IMG/VR virus record: IMGVR_UViG_3300042892_000618
Span: 1 to 41,958 of that record
DNA from: a virus
Direction: 5' to 3' (one strand)
DNA: 41,958 nucleotides
Shown one piece after another: positions 9,001 to 16,267 of this stretch; the stretch's first letter is position 1; every line of letters starts with the position of its first letter. The notes under the pieces were generated by a model that was given only the letters and a program-made list of their open reading frames with translations, did not search any database and was not told the origin of the DNA. Made by a program: the position numbers and the translations under genes.

Positions 9001-12000
9001 AATACACCTAGTTCTGGTGGTATTTATGTAATAGCTCCTACTACTAGTAGTAGTTTTACCTATACCGCATCGACATCTCCTGTAACTCGATACTTCTGGG
9101 TCAGAGCAGTAAATGATGACGGACAATCTTTATTAACAACTGTAGTAAGTGCAACCCCTACTGCACTGCCTTCAAATACAGTTCTACCAGGAATCTCCAC
9201 AGATACTGGAAACTATTCTGCTGGTTCGATAGTTACTGGAACAACTGGTACTTGGAGTAATGCTGCCTCATACTTAATTCAAATTGTTAGGTCGACTAGC
9301 ACCCCTATTACCTCAGATGTTACTACTTTAGTCTCAAATGTGTACACCATAACTGCTGCTGATGCCGCAGACCCGTCATTTTATTTTGCAGTAAAAGTCA
9401 CGGCATATTCTGGCGCTGGTCAGACTGGTGCTTCGGCTGTTGCATATTCAGCAACATCTCCTATATCTACTCTTGTTGCTACAGTAGGTACTCCAACAGT
9501 TGGTACTGCTACTAATTCTGGGTTTACTGTTACTTGGACATCAGGCCCTACTGGTTATCACATATCCAATATTAAGATATATAACTCATCTCAAACCCTA
9601 CTTACAACTATCTCTGATGTAACTAGTCCATATGTTTGGACAGGCGCCTCTGCAAACACCACTTACTATGTAAAAGTTCAAGTAGTAGCTGGCGATACCA
9701 GTGCTACTTCTGTAACATCTGGATTTAGCGCTTCTATAGCTACACTTCCTAATGCTCCTGTTAATACAGTTGCACCTACAATTACTCCTTCTACAGGTAA
9801 GGCGGGAGTAACAGAGTTTAGTGTTAACAGTAATGGCACGTGGAGTCCTGCTGATGCAGATGGTATTTATGAATACCAATGGCAGTATTACAGCGGTATT
9901 GCTCAAAATCTTTCATTTGCAACCTCTTCTACTTACACACCGCCACCTGACTATGTATCTTCATATGGCACTGATCTACGTTGTCGTGTTAGAGCAACTA
10001 ACGCGGGAGGGTCTACTTATGCATTTTCTAATGTAGTTACTGTAACCCCTTCTGCTAGCAACCTTGCTACATCTGATTCGACATTGACACCAGGAACACC
10101 TTCATCTATTACTGTTGCAAATACAGCAACTACTAATCAAGGACAAGTTTCGTGGACTAATGGTTCAAACGCAACATCTTCGTGGGTCTCATCTGTTACC
10201 CCTGGGTCTTCATTTACTGGTACAGACGGAGGATCGCTACTTACCTCTCAAGTATTTGATCTTACATCTTCAGCTACTGCTGTTGCTACTGTTAATAATA
10301 AAAACAACAACAAAACAGTGACAGTCTCTTGGGATCAGGCCAGCTCTGCTAGCTATAGCGTAAGTATTACAATAACAAACGCAGGTGCTGCAAATGGAAC
10401 TATTACAGCTATAGGTAACTCTACTGCTTCATCTGATAGCGTTTTAGTTACACTTGGAAACGTTTTTGGTACGGTTCGCGCTAATTCTGTGACGCTATAT
10501 TCTGGAGCAAATCAGACAGGCGTGTCTTCAACCTTTACTCCAGCCACAGCGCCCTCTACATCTCCTGTAAACAAAACAAGCAGCAACACAGGCAGCGGTA
10601 CAGTAAATGCTACTCCTGTAAATACAGCTACTCCAACAATTACTCCTAGCTCGGGTAGGGCGGGAACTACAACATACAGCGTCAACAGCAACGGTACATG
10701 GGATTACATCAACCTTAGTACCGTTTTTACATACCAATGGCAGAGTTTTGACCAAGGTTCAGTGTATGTAAACATAGCAGGGGAAACTAGTTCTTCTTAC
10801 TCACCACCATCTAACTTTTTCTCTAGCAAAATTAGTCCAATTCGTTGCCGTGTGACAGCAACTAATACAAATGGTCTTGCTGCTACCGCGACTTCTAATA
10901 CAGCCGCAGTTCTAGTACCAGCTGTCACTCCAACAGGAACTGTATCTGTAAGTGGGTCGTTAACATTAAATAGCGTACTGACATGCTCTGTTGCTGGCAT
11001 AACTAACGGCGTAAGTTATACATATCAGTGGTACTACGGCTATAGTAGTGGCGTTGTGAACTCGGTGCAAAGTGGAGCAACAAGCTCTACTCTTACTCTT
11101 TTATCAGCAGACATTCCTAATCAATATTTTAAGTGCGTAGTTGTAGCAACTAGTTCAACGGGAAATACTGCAACATTTACATCTAATATTGTTGGACCAA
11201 CATATAAGGCACCTGCGCAAGTTACAGGGGTTACCGCAACTGTCACATCTCTAAATAGACCATATAACAATGGAGAAATTGGAGTTTCATGGACTGCTCC
11301 TGCAGATAATGGTTCTGCAATTACTGGATATTTTATTGAATACTCTTCAAACGCAGGGTCTTCATGGAGCACCTTGTCATCAAACTATACGGGTGGTACG
11401 AGTTTTGGTAGCTCTCCTTGGGGAGTTGGGACATACATCTTTAGAGTTTCCGCAATTAACGCTGCAGGCACTGGAACCGCGTCCGCAAACAGCAATAACG
11501 CTGTAGTAACTACAGTTCCTCAGGCGCCTACTATTGGCACTGCAACTGCTGGCAATGGAACTGTGTCTGTGACATTTACTGCTGGCGCAACAGGAGGAAG
11601 TGCGATTACAGGATTTACAGTTACTTCATCTTCTGGTAATACTGGTACAGGAACATCGAGCCCTATATCCGTGAGCGACACTAACGGAACTGCTCGCACA
11701 TACACAGTTACAGCAACTAACGCAAATGGAACATCCGCTGCGTCTTCAGCATCTAATTCTGTAACACCTACTGTCCCTGTTGTTAGTGCCCCTTCAGGCG
11801 GAACGGTTTCAATATCAACAAACACGGGAAACTACACGGTTGGAAGCGTTATAACTTTTTCAACTACTGGTTGGTCTGGCTCACCGACAAGTTACAGTTT
11901 AAGACTTTACAACGGAACTAACCCAGTGCTAACTAGTGATCCTCTTAGAGGCTCTACAACTAGTACCTCTGCTACATACACTATTGCATCTGGAGACGTT

Positions 12001-12387
12001 CCAAACTACTTTAAGGCATTTGCAACTGCTACTAACTCTGGTGGAACTTCTACGGAAGCTGGCTCTACGCAAGTGGGACCTGCGGTTGCAGCAGCAGTCG
12101 CAGCACCAGTTTTAATATCAATAACTGGTAATAACTCCCTTACCCTTGGAGGAACATTTACTTGGAGTTTTACAAACTCTCCTACTGTGTACTCTATTCT
12201 TTGCACTGGTCCATCAGGAAGCGTTTATACGACAAGCAACGCGTTTACATACTCTGGAACAACGTTTAGACCTGGCTATGACGGCACTGGTTGGCAGGGT
12301 TCTGGTACTTACACTATGTACGTCACAGCAAGAAATGCTGCTGGTGGAACCTCCACAACCGCAAGCGTTTCGCAGTTTATGAGCTAG
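6043..12387 (+). CDS. Giant FN3/Ig-like multidomain tail protein (putative adhesin)
   Basis: The product is 2114 residues, the longest in the window. It opens with repeated W-K-x-V / V-R-V-G-x-x-W-K units (GSWKQVKDIYIRVGTAWK, WVRVGNLWKQV), a start found in other phage tail proteins and probably an attachment segment. The rest is a chain of beta-sandwich domains. A PKD-like domain lies near residues 440-510 (FLDFDDGTVD, then HQFESAGTYDVEVS). FN3-like domains recur (for example SWTAPNTDATHDAATSYLVY, VSWTAPADNGSAITGYFIEY). Ig-like repeats contain YQW and RCRV/KCVV strands, and a bacterial FN3-type domain covers about 1824-1907. No enzyme motif was seen. FN3 and Ig domains on phage tails commonly bind carbohydrate weakly at the host surface. 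There is no strong Shine-Dalgarno sequence; the ATG at 6043 is 27 bases after the previous stop. Confidence 0.72.
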   Translation: MPTYINSGSWKQVKDIYIRVGTAWKTVNSAWVRVGNLWKQVHSPVETPYPSGDITIRDYLDVNIIDNDVYLANVGDTIYGHRGPTWLNNPTAFQYRWRYATESGGPYQAFSPAETSTSHPSPLNTASPIARINEWDGRWIVYEVRAENALGYSEWFTSINEAHLVKYKPQNLTISITGTPGPSSTLTATNTWQTTFINSGDWTPSEYSYVWYDNDTEEIILETTHPTNTFTPAIEDLGRNVRVEVTAVNSGGSTTAVSAAVGPIEFVLAVDIPTVTQSNDSIVLDNRGGIINAVMAKVSTTIYGVTAYTSYRVRYRYRNVQTGVYLLDGATSTATASWETYTSNSSGVGGISSVVVDNVNNVATLHDLFFINEYYYDGSTYTAGSVTNGAKYQIEIQVSVVRTDNSTVSQTLIYGISAAPVATITTASTTVGTNNDLVFTGTVGGLAGKPAYPVEVFLDFDDGTVDTQLFSEGDRNPTYSITHQFESAGTYDVEVSTDPIYTSAIKSITVITAPGSFNIVSVVKGLSNGTTRPLTVTWGESVNATAYEVQIQKQESGLTGWVTIQTFADSNYTIAPTLTEVFNVAVAKYYQVSVRATRFTDLATAAYSGGGTLANPNYVEADGIPAGAPTSLSVSDIATTSATISFTAPTSFGSAGLYTYQWSLDNITWASSFSNTSPVYPYGLTAGTSTTVYVRALNLDDVGGTAASITFTTANPPGAFNITSAVKAAYSASLARSNAAGNSYPGNGGRAITINWSQSANATQYEVQVEGRNYHPIVNPSASLSWTMLRELDFAGYVNEPTRTEVFNAFNYYQYRVTARARVGGNIQSAAYSDGGSAAFPEYFTVTGTGPGKPTIGTITPSTTSASVAFTNPTSPGSAPFIFSQWSLDEANWNTVNTSPFTISDLNDNFSYAVYMRSLNYDGESSATPHAFKSFTTLVAKPPNTPTSPTTSSVTSTNITFSWTAPNTDATHDAATSYLVYTNSTGNTPSSGGIYVIAPTTSSSFTYTASTSPVTRYFWVRAVNDDGQSLLTTVVSATPTALPSNTVLPGISTDTGNYSAGSIVTGTTGTWSNAASYLIQIVRSTSTPITSDVTTLVSNVYTITAADAADPSFYFAVKVTAYSGAGQTGASAVAYSATSPISTLVATVGTPTVGTATNSGFTVTWTSGPTGYHISNIKIYNSSQTLLTTISDVTSPYVWTGASANTTYYVKVQVVAGDTSATSVTSGFSASIATLPNAPVNTVAPTITPSTGKAGVTEFSVNSNGTWSPADADGIYEYQWQYYSGIAQNLSFATSSTYTPPPDYVSSYGTDLRCRVRATNAGGSTYAFSNVVTVTPSASNLATSDSTLTPGTPSSITVANTATTNQGQVSWTNGSNATSSWVSSVTPGSSFTGTDGGSLLTSQVFDLTSSATAVATVNNKNNNKTVTVSWDQASSASYSVSITITNAGAANGTITAIGNSTASSDSVLVTLGNVFGTVRANSVTLYSGANQTGVSSTFTPATAPSTSPVNKTSSNTGSGTVNATPVNTATPTITPSSGRAGTTTYSVNSNGTWDYINLSTVFTYQWQSFDQGSVYVNIAGETSSSYSPPSNFFSSKISPIRCRVTATNTNGLAATATSNTAAVLVPAVTPTGTVSVSGSLTLNSVLTCSVAGITNGVSYTYQWYYGYSSGVVNSVQSGATSSTLTLLSADIPNQYFKCVVVATSSTGNTATFTSNIVGPTYKAPAQVTGVTATVTSLNRPYNNGEIGVSWTAPADNGSAITGYFIEYSSNAGSSWSTLSSNYTGGTSFGSSPWGVGTYIFRVSAINAAGTGTASANSNNAVVTTVPQAPTIGTATAGNGTVSVTFTAGATGGSAITGFTVTSSSGNTGTGTSSPISVSDTNGTARTYTVTATNANGTSAASSASNSVTPTVPVVSAPSGGTVSISTNTGNYTVGSVITFSTTGWSGSPTSYSLRLYNGTNPVLTSDPLRGSTTSTSATYTIASGDVPNYFKAFATATNSGGTSTEAGSTQVGPAVAAAVAAPVLISITGNNSLTLGGTFTWSFTNSPTVYSILCTGPSGSVYTTSNAFTYSGTTFRPGYDGTGWQGSGTYTMYVTARNAAGGTSTTASVSQFMS

Positions 12388-12395
12388 GAGAGACA

Positions 12396-12605
12396 ATGCT
12401 AAATAATGAGGAAAAAATAGAAATACTGTCTAAAAAAATTATTTTTTTGCGTCAAGTATTAGCCTCTGAAAATGAGAACTTAATAGAGCTAAAAAGAGTT
12501 GACCATGAGAAGGTCAGTTTAGTCGAATCTGACATCCTCGATAGAGCAGCTTCAATTACTGCCCTAGAGCAAGAATTAGAGAGCCTAGAGGTACCTCTAC
12601 TGTAA
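12396..12605 (+). CDS. Small coiled-coil protein
   Basis: The product is 69 residues, almost entirely charged helix with heptad-like leucines (KIEILSKKIIFLRQVL, ITALEQELESLEVP). I take the ATG at 12396, nine bases after the stop of the giant tail gene, with GGAGAG just upstream; the open frame extends to 12291 but that part overlaps the end of the tail gene. It resembles the next two small proteins in size and plan: a helix, a turn and a second helix ending in LE/LD. Function not recognised. Confidence 0.6.
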   Translation: MLNNEEKIEILSKKIIFLRQVLASENENLIELKRVDHEKVSLVESDILDRAASITALEQELESLEVPLL

Positions 12606-12676
12606 AACATAACATTATTTTAGTGTAGGTAGGCAATACGCTAGAATAAGCATCAAATATCAAAAAACAAGATACA

Positions 12677-12701
12677 ATTTAGCATTACAAGAATGCTAAA
12701 T
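12677..12701 (+). promoter_or_regulatory. Perfect 10-bp inverted repeat in the leader of the next gene
   Basis: ATTTAGCATT at 12677-12686 is the exact reverse complement of AATGCTAAAT at 12692-12701, with a five-base loop. It lies seven bases before the ribosome-binding site AAGGAG (12708-12713). There is no T-run after it, so a terminator is unlikely; an operator or an RNA hairpin affecting translation is possible. A TAGAAT at 12642-12647 could be a -10 element, but no clear -35 is visible. Confidence 0.5.
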
Positions 12702-12721
12702 AGACTCAAGGAGAAAATGAA

Positions 12722-12946
12722 ATGGCAATTGATCTAACTAAAGAAGAGAAGACTCAGATTATCAACTCTCACAAGCGCAACCTTGCTTATAGCAAGTATA
12801 ACTTGGAAGTTGACGTTATTCAAGAAAATGCTAAAACAGAACCTAACTCTACAGGGATTACTAATATAGAGTCTCAAATAGAAGAGATCGACAATCAACT
12901 AGCAGCTCTTGATGCAGAACTTGCAAGAGTAACAGCAGCGGCATAG
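12722..12946 (+). CDS. Small helical-hairpin protein
   Basis: The product is 74 residues. The start is set by AAGGAG eight bases before the ATG at 12722; an earlier ATG at 12717 is out of frame. The sequence is predicted as two helices (KEEKTQIINSHKRNLAYSKY and IESQIEEIDNQLAALDAELA) joined by a Pro/Asn/Gly turn. It has the same plan as its downstream neighbour and is probably an ancient paralogue. Related small genes are familiar to me from actinophage genomes, but I know of no assigned function. Confidence 0.65.
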   Translation: MAIDLTKEEKTQIINSHKRNLAYSKYNLEVDVIQENAKTEPNSTGITNIESQIEEIDNQLAALDAELARVTAAA

Positions 12947-12957
12947 TAGGTCCTAGA

Positions 12958-13176
12958 TTGGTTGAGGATACCAAAGAACTAAAACTATCTGCCATTGCAA
13001 CAAATATAAAAGCAATAAAGGCAGACAGGTATAGAGCCGAGGTTTCGTTAATCTCTGAAAGAGCATTATCTACTGGATATCTAGAGATGGTTTCTTTTTT
13101 AGAAAAGGAAATATCCAGCTACTCCAACCAAATTGCTGGTCTTGAGGCGCAGTACGCTTCCATAGAATCAGAGTAG
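12958..13176 (+). CDS. Small helical-hairpin protein, probable TTG start
   Basis: The product is 72 residues if translation begins at the TTG at 12958, eleven bases after the previous stop. No in-frame ATG or GTG exists before residue 43, so TTG is the best available start. Only a weak GTAGG precedes it, so translation may depend on coupling. Layout is helix (LSAIATNIKAIKADRYRAEV), turn, helix (SFLEKEISSYSNQIAGLEAQ). It resembles the 12722 protein: in both an N-terminal basic helix leads into (V/L)I.E.A and a C-terminal I.(G/A)LEA-type end. No function recognised. Confidence 0.55.
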   Translation: MVEDTKELKLSAIATNIKAIKADRYRAEVSLISERALSTGYLEMVSFLEKEISSYSNQIAGLEAQYASIESE

Positions 13177-13211
13177 AATCTACATACACATACGACGCTA
13201 AGGACTAATAG

Positions 13212-13391
13212 ATGGATACACCTAAGAGTAAGCATGAACTTATGATTATGGCTCTTCAGCAAAGAATTGGCGAGATAGTTTCTCAATATGAAACAACTGT
13301 TGCCTCTCTTCGTGCTGATCTTACTCAGATGATGGAAGTCAATAACATTCTTAGTAAGTCCTCTACTACTGTAGAAAAAGAGGAATCTTAG
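13212..13391 (+). CDS. Small (59-residue) coiled-coil protein
   Basis: This short gene begins with ATG at 13212, seven bases after TAAGGA, and ends with a TAG whose last base is the first base of the GTG start of the next gene (TAGTG). The product starts MDTPKSKHELMIMALQQR and continues as one charged helix (EIVSQYETTVASLRADLTQM) with a Ser/Thr/Glu tail. Good spacing, start-stop overlap and codon use like the neighbours support a real gene. It completes a run of four small helical proteins. Confidence 0.6.
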   Translation: MDTPKSKHELMIMALQQRIGEIVSQYETTVASLRADLTQMMEVNNILSKSSTTVEKEES

Positions 13392-13861
13392 TGTTTGAAG
13401 TTAAGGACGGTTCACGAACTCTTCAATTCAATGGGCGTCTCCTCAGCGAATCTTCTTCTTGGAGAAGAGGCTCTACTCGATGGATTGAGTTTGCCTTATA
13501 TCGAACAGATAACGGCTCCTACATCCTCTCTCGCATTGGCGTATCTCTTGTCTATCATGGTGCCGCATGTCCGCTTGTGAAGAGGTACAGTCTTGTAGAT
13601 GAACTATCTGACGTGTTAGAAAAAGATGCCCTTGCTTGCGAAATATGCAATCCAACAAAGAATCTTCCAGTTGTGTTCCCCGAGAAGTACAGATACTGGG
13701 CTCAGGTAAGCGAAGATGCTAAACCAGTCTTAGATGCACTTTACAAATATGACCAAGGTGGGGCAAGATACCTTACTAACGTCGCGCAAAGGCTTTTAGA
13801 AAAAGCAGCAGAAACAGATGAAAATGTTGACGCTATTTATAGAGTGGAAATGATTCCATAA
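13391..13861 (+). CDS. Conserved-looking phage protein with possible Zn site
   Basis: The product is 156 residues, starting at a GTG overlapping the previous stop. The N-terminal half is beta-rich (LQFNGRLLSESSSWRRGSTR, WIEFALYRTDNGSYILSRIG), the C-terminal half helical. His56, Cys60, Cys83 and Cys86 (YHGAAC and CEIC) could form a metal site. I recall similar proteins just upstream of polymerase genes in actinophages, but no function is known to me. Its place immediately before the polymerase gene suggests membership of the replication operon. Confidence 0.6.
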   Translation: MFEVKDGSRTLQFNGRLLSESSSWRRGSTRWIEFALYRTDNGSYILSRIGVSLVYHGAACPLVKRYSLVDELSDVLEKDALACEICNPTKNLPVVFPEKYRYWAQVSEDAKPVLDALYKYDQGGARYLTNVAQRLLEKAAETDENVDAIYRVEMIP

Positions 13862-13893
13862 AATAGATCTACTACAAATAGACAAAAGGACAA

Positions 13894-15714
13894 ATGACAA
13901 ACGGACTAGAAGGAATTCAAGTAACTCTTGTCGACTCGGTTGAGAAGGCTGGACAATTTATTTCTTGGTTGGGTGAGCGACGCCCTTATGATGCAATTGC
14001 TGTAGATATTGAAACAGGCGAACGTCTTGGTATGCCTAGAGACCATGCGCTCTCTCCTTGGCATGGAGATATACGACTTGTTCAAGTTGGTGATGGAATG
14101 CAAGGTTGGGCTATTCCATGGGCTGAATGGAGTGGTGTTTTCTATGAAGCAATGAGTAAATTTAATGGACCGCTTGTATGTCACAACATTGCATTTGAAG
14201 CACGCTGGTTTGCAGTTAAATCTAATTGGGAAATTCCGTGGGAACGTGCTCACGACACAATGATTATGGCTCACCTTATTGACCCTTTAGGTCCTGGAGG
14301 ATTAAAACCACTCTCTGCACGACTTGTTGATGGTCAAGCAGCGCATCTACAAGACAAACTTGATGTTGATTTAACTAAGAATGGTTGGACTTGGGGAACT
14401 GTTCCAACTAACTTTGAGCCTTACTGGTCTTATGGTGCCCTCGACACAATTCTTACGATGCGTCTTTGGGAAAAGTTTTACGAAAAGTGTGGGCCAGGTC
14501 AGCCTTATCACAAGGCGTATGAACTTGAAATGGCTGCACGAAAAATTGTTACTCGCATGGAAATCAATGGTGCTCGTGTAGACCTTGAATACTCGAAGCG
14601 TAAGTTTGATGAACTTATTCAATACACTGAGTCTGTAAAAGAGTGGGCTAAGAAAACATATTCTGGAACTAGTATTACAAGTAACATCCAGATTGTTCGT
14701 CTTTTTGAAAGTCTTGGAGCAGAGATTACAGATTTTACTCCTTCTGGTCAAAAATCTGCTGGAGCAGATCAACTTAAACTTTTATCTATCAACGGAAATG
14801 ACGAAGTTCGAATGCTTGCAGACACTATTCTCAAGCAGCGTAAGGCAGATAAATTAGCCAATACATACTTTAAAAACTTCCTTGATAAAAATGTTGATGG
14901 CATTTTGCACCCTTCTGTAAAGACTTTAGGTGCTCGCACATCTCGTATGTCTATTACTGACCCAGCCCTACAGACACTACCTAAGGGCGATGATGTTGTT
15001 CGTCGTGCGTTTATTCCTAAAGATAAAAACCATGTAATCATTACCTCTGACCTTGACCAAGTTGAGTTCCGTATGTTTGCATCTTTATCTAAAGACCCTA
15101 ACCTCATCACACTATTTAATCGTTCCGATGTAACTGGCTCTGACCCATTTACCGAAATTGGCCGCGAGGTTTATCAAGAACCTGAAATGACTCGCTCAGA
15201 TAAGCGACGTGGTCTCATCAAGGGGATGGTTTACGGACGACTCTATGGCGCTGGTGTGGCAAAGCAAGCACTTACAGCAGGAGTGTCAGAGGTTCAGATG
15301 AAATCTGTCTCTGATGCATTCGACCAGCGTTATCCTGGAATGATTAAGTTTCAGAAAGAGATTGAGCATATTGGTGCAATGCGTGAGCGTAATGAGGGTC
15401 AGGGCTACATTCATACATGGACTGGTCGCAAGATTCCTTGTGATGAAGGTCGTGTCTACACTCTTATTAATTATTTAATTCAGGGTGGCGCTGCCGAGGT
15501 CTTTAAGAGTAATCTTGTTAAGTTAGATCAAGCAGATTTAACTGAGCACCTAATTGTTCCTGTTCACGATGAAATTGTTCTTCAAGCACCTCGTAAAGAT
15601 GCAGAAGAGATTAAAAAGTTAGTTCAACAATGTATGACTACAACTGAAGGTTGGGATGTTCCACTCACTGCTGGAATTGATGGACCTCTAGAAACTTGGG
15701 GAGATAAGTACTAA
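13894..15714 (+). CDS. DNA polymerase, family A, with 3'-5' exonuclease domain
   Basis: The product is 606 residues. It replicates or repairs phage DNA. The N-terminal DnaQ-like exonuclease has D38-x-E40 (AVDIETGE), a second motif around CHNIAFEARWF (residues 96-106) and D184 in YGALDTILTMRLWE. The polymerase domain has motif A at D386 (SDLDQVEFRMFA), the O-helix motif B from about residue 436 (DKRRGLIKGMVYGRLYG) and motif C with D559-E560 (VPVHDEIVLQ). No 5'-3' flap nuclease domain is present, and the length matches the short phage type of Pol A. AAAGGA precedes the ATG. The stop overlaps the next start (TAATG), so the resolvase is translationally coupled. All key catalytic residues appear intact. 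Confidence 0.95.
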   Translation: MTNGLEGIQVTLVDSVEKAGQFISWLGERRPYDAIAVDIETGERLGMPRDHALSPWHGDIRLVQVGDGMQGWAIPWAEWSGVFYEAMSKFNGPLVCHNIAFEARWFAVKSNWEIPWERAHDTMIMAHLIDPLGPGGLKPLSARLVDGQAAHLQDKLDVDLTKNGWTWGTVPTNFEPYWSYGALDTILTMRLWEKFYEKCGPGQPYHKAYELEMAARKIVTRMEINGARVDLEYSKRKFDELIQYTESVKEWAKKTYSGTSITSNIQIVRLFESLGAEITDFTPSGQKSAGADQLKLLSINGNDEVRMLADTILKQRKADKLANTYFKNFLDKNVDGILHPSVKTLGARTSRMSITDPALQTLPKGDDVVRRAFIPKDKNHVIITSDLDQVEFRMFASLSKDPNLITLFNRSDVTGSDPFTEIGREVYQEPEMTRSDKRRGLIKGMVYGRLYGAGVAKQALTAGVSEVQMKSVSDAFDQRYPGMIKFQKEIEHIGAMRERNEGQGYIHTWTGRKIPCDEGRVYTLINYLIQGGAAEVFKSNLVKLDQADLTEHLIVPVHDEIVLQAPRKDAEEIKKLVQQCMTTTEGWDVPLTAGIDGPLETWGDKY

Positions 15715-16190
15715 TGAAATATGTTATTTCGGTAGACCCTGGAAAAGCCACAGGTGTTTGTCTTGTTAAGTGGTCAGGTGATCAAGATGAGACACCATCA
15801 GTAATGATGTCTGCAGAAGTACAAGCAGATGAGTTTGCTAAGTGGTTTGAAACAGCACTCTCTATCGCCCTATCTCTAGACTCAGTACAGAACATTTCTG
15901 TAGTCTGTGAGAGGTTCACTATTACTGCTCAGACTGTAAGAAACTCTCAAGCGCCATTTTCCTTGGAACAAATTGGAGTTTTAAAGCACTTATGTAGAGT
16001 CAATGAATTTGACCCTGAAAACATTGCTTTTCAGTCTCCAGTAGATGCAAAATCTATGTTTCCTAATCCTCAACTCAAGAAGGTTGGAACTTGGCATGTA
16101 GGGGGAGAAGGTCACGCAAATGATGCAATCCGACACGCCCTCTTAAGATTGGCTAAAACAGGCTGGCAACCAAGAATCCTGCTAAAATAG
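15714..16190 (+). CDS. RuvC-like Holliday junction resolvase
   Basis: The product is 158 residues with the RNase H-like nuclease pattern: VISVDPGKATGV with D8, E66 in VVCERF and H134-x-x-D137 in HANDAIRHALL. These are the acidic positions expected of RuvC-family enzymes, which cut four-way DNA junctions; in phages this resolves replication intermediates before packaging. It overlaps the polymerase stop by one base. Downstream is a strong hairpin and then the helicase gene. Confidence 0.85.
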   Translation: MKYVISVDPGKATGVCLVKWSGDQDETPSVMMSAEVQADEFAKWFETALSIALSLDSVQNISVVCERFTITAQTVRNSQAPFSLEQIGVLKHLCRVNEFDPENIAFQSPVDAKSMFPNPQLKKVGTWHVGGEGHANDAIRHALLRLAKTGWQPRILLK

Positions 16191-16191
16191 T

Positions 16192-16234
16192 TACGGTTCG
16201 GAAAAAGTAAAAAACTATTTTTTCTGATACCGTA
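16192..16234 (+). terminator. Long hairpin between resolvase and helicase genes
   Basis: Starting two bases after the resolvase stop, TACGGT (16192-16197) pairs with ACCGTA (16229-16234). The pairing continues inward through TCGGAAAAAG against the T-rich arm TATTTTTTCTGA, giving about 18 pairs with one bulge and two G-U pairs. The T-run lies inside the stem rather than after it, so it is not a textbook intrinsic terminator. It may cause pausing, RNA processing or partial termination ahead of the helicase gene. Confidence 0.45.
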
Positions 16235-16267
16235 TCTCCTAGACATAATGACAAATGAGGAGCTGAA

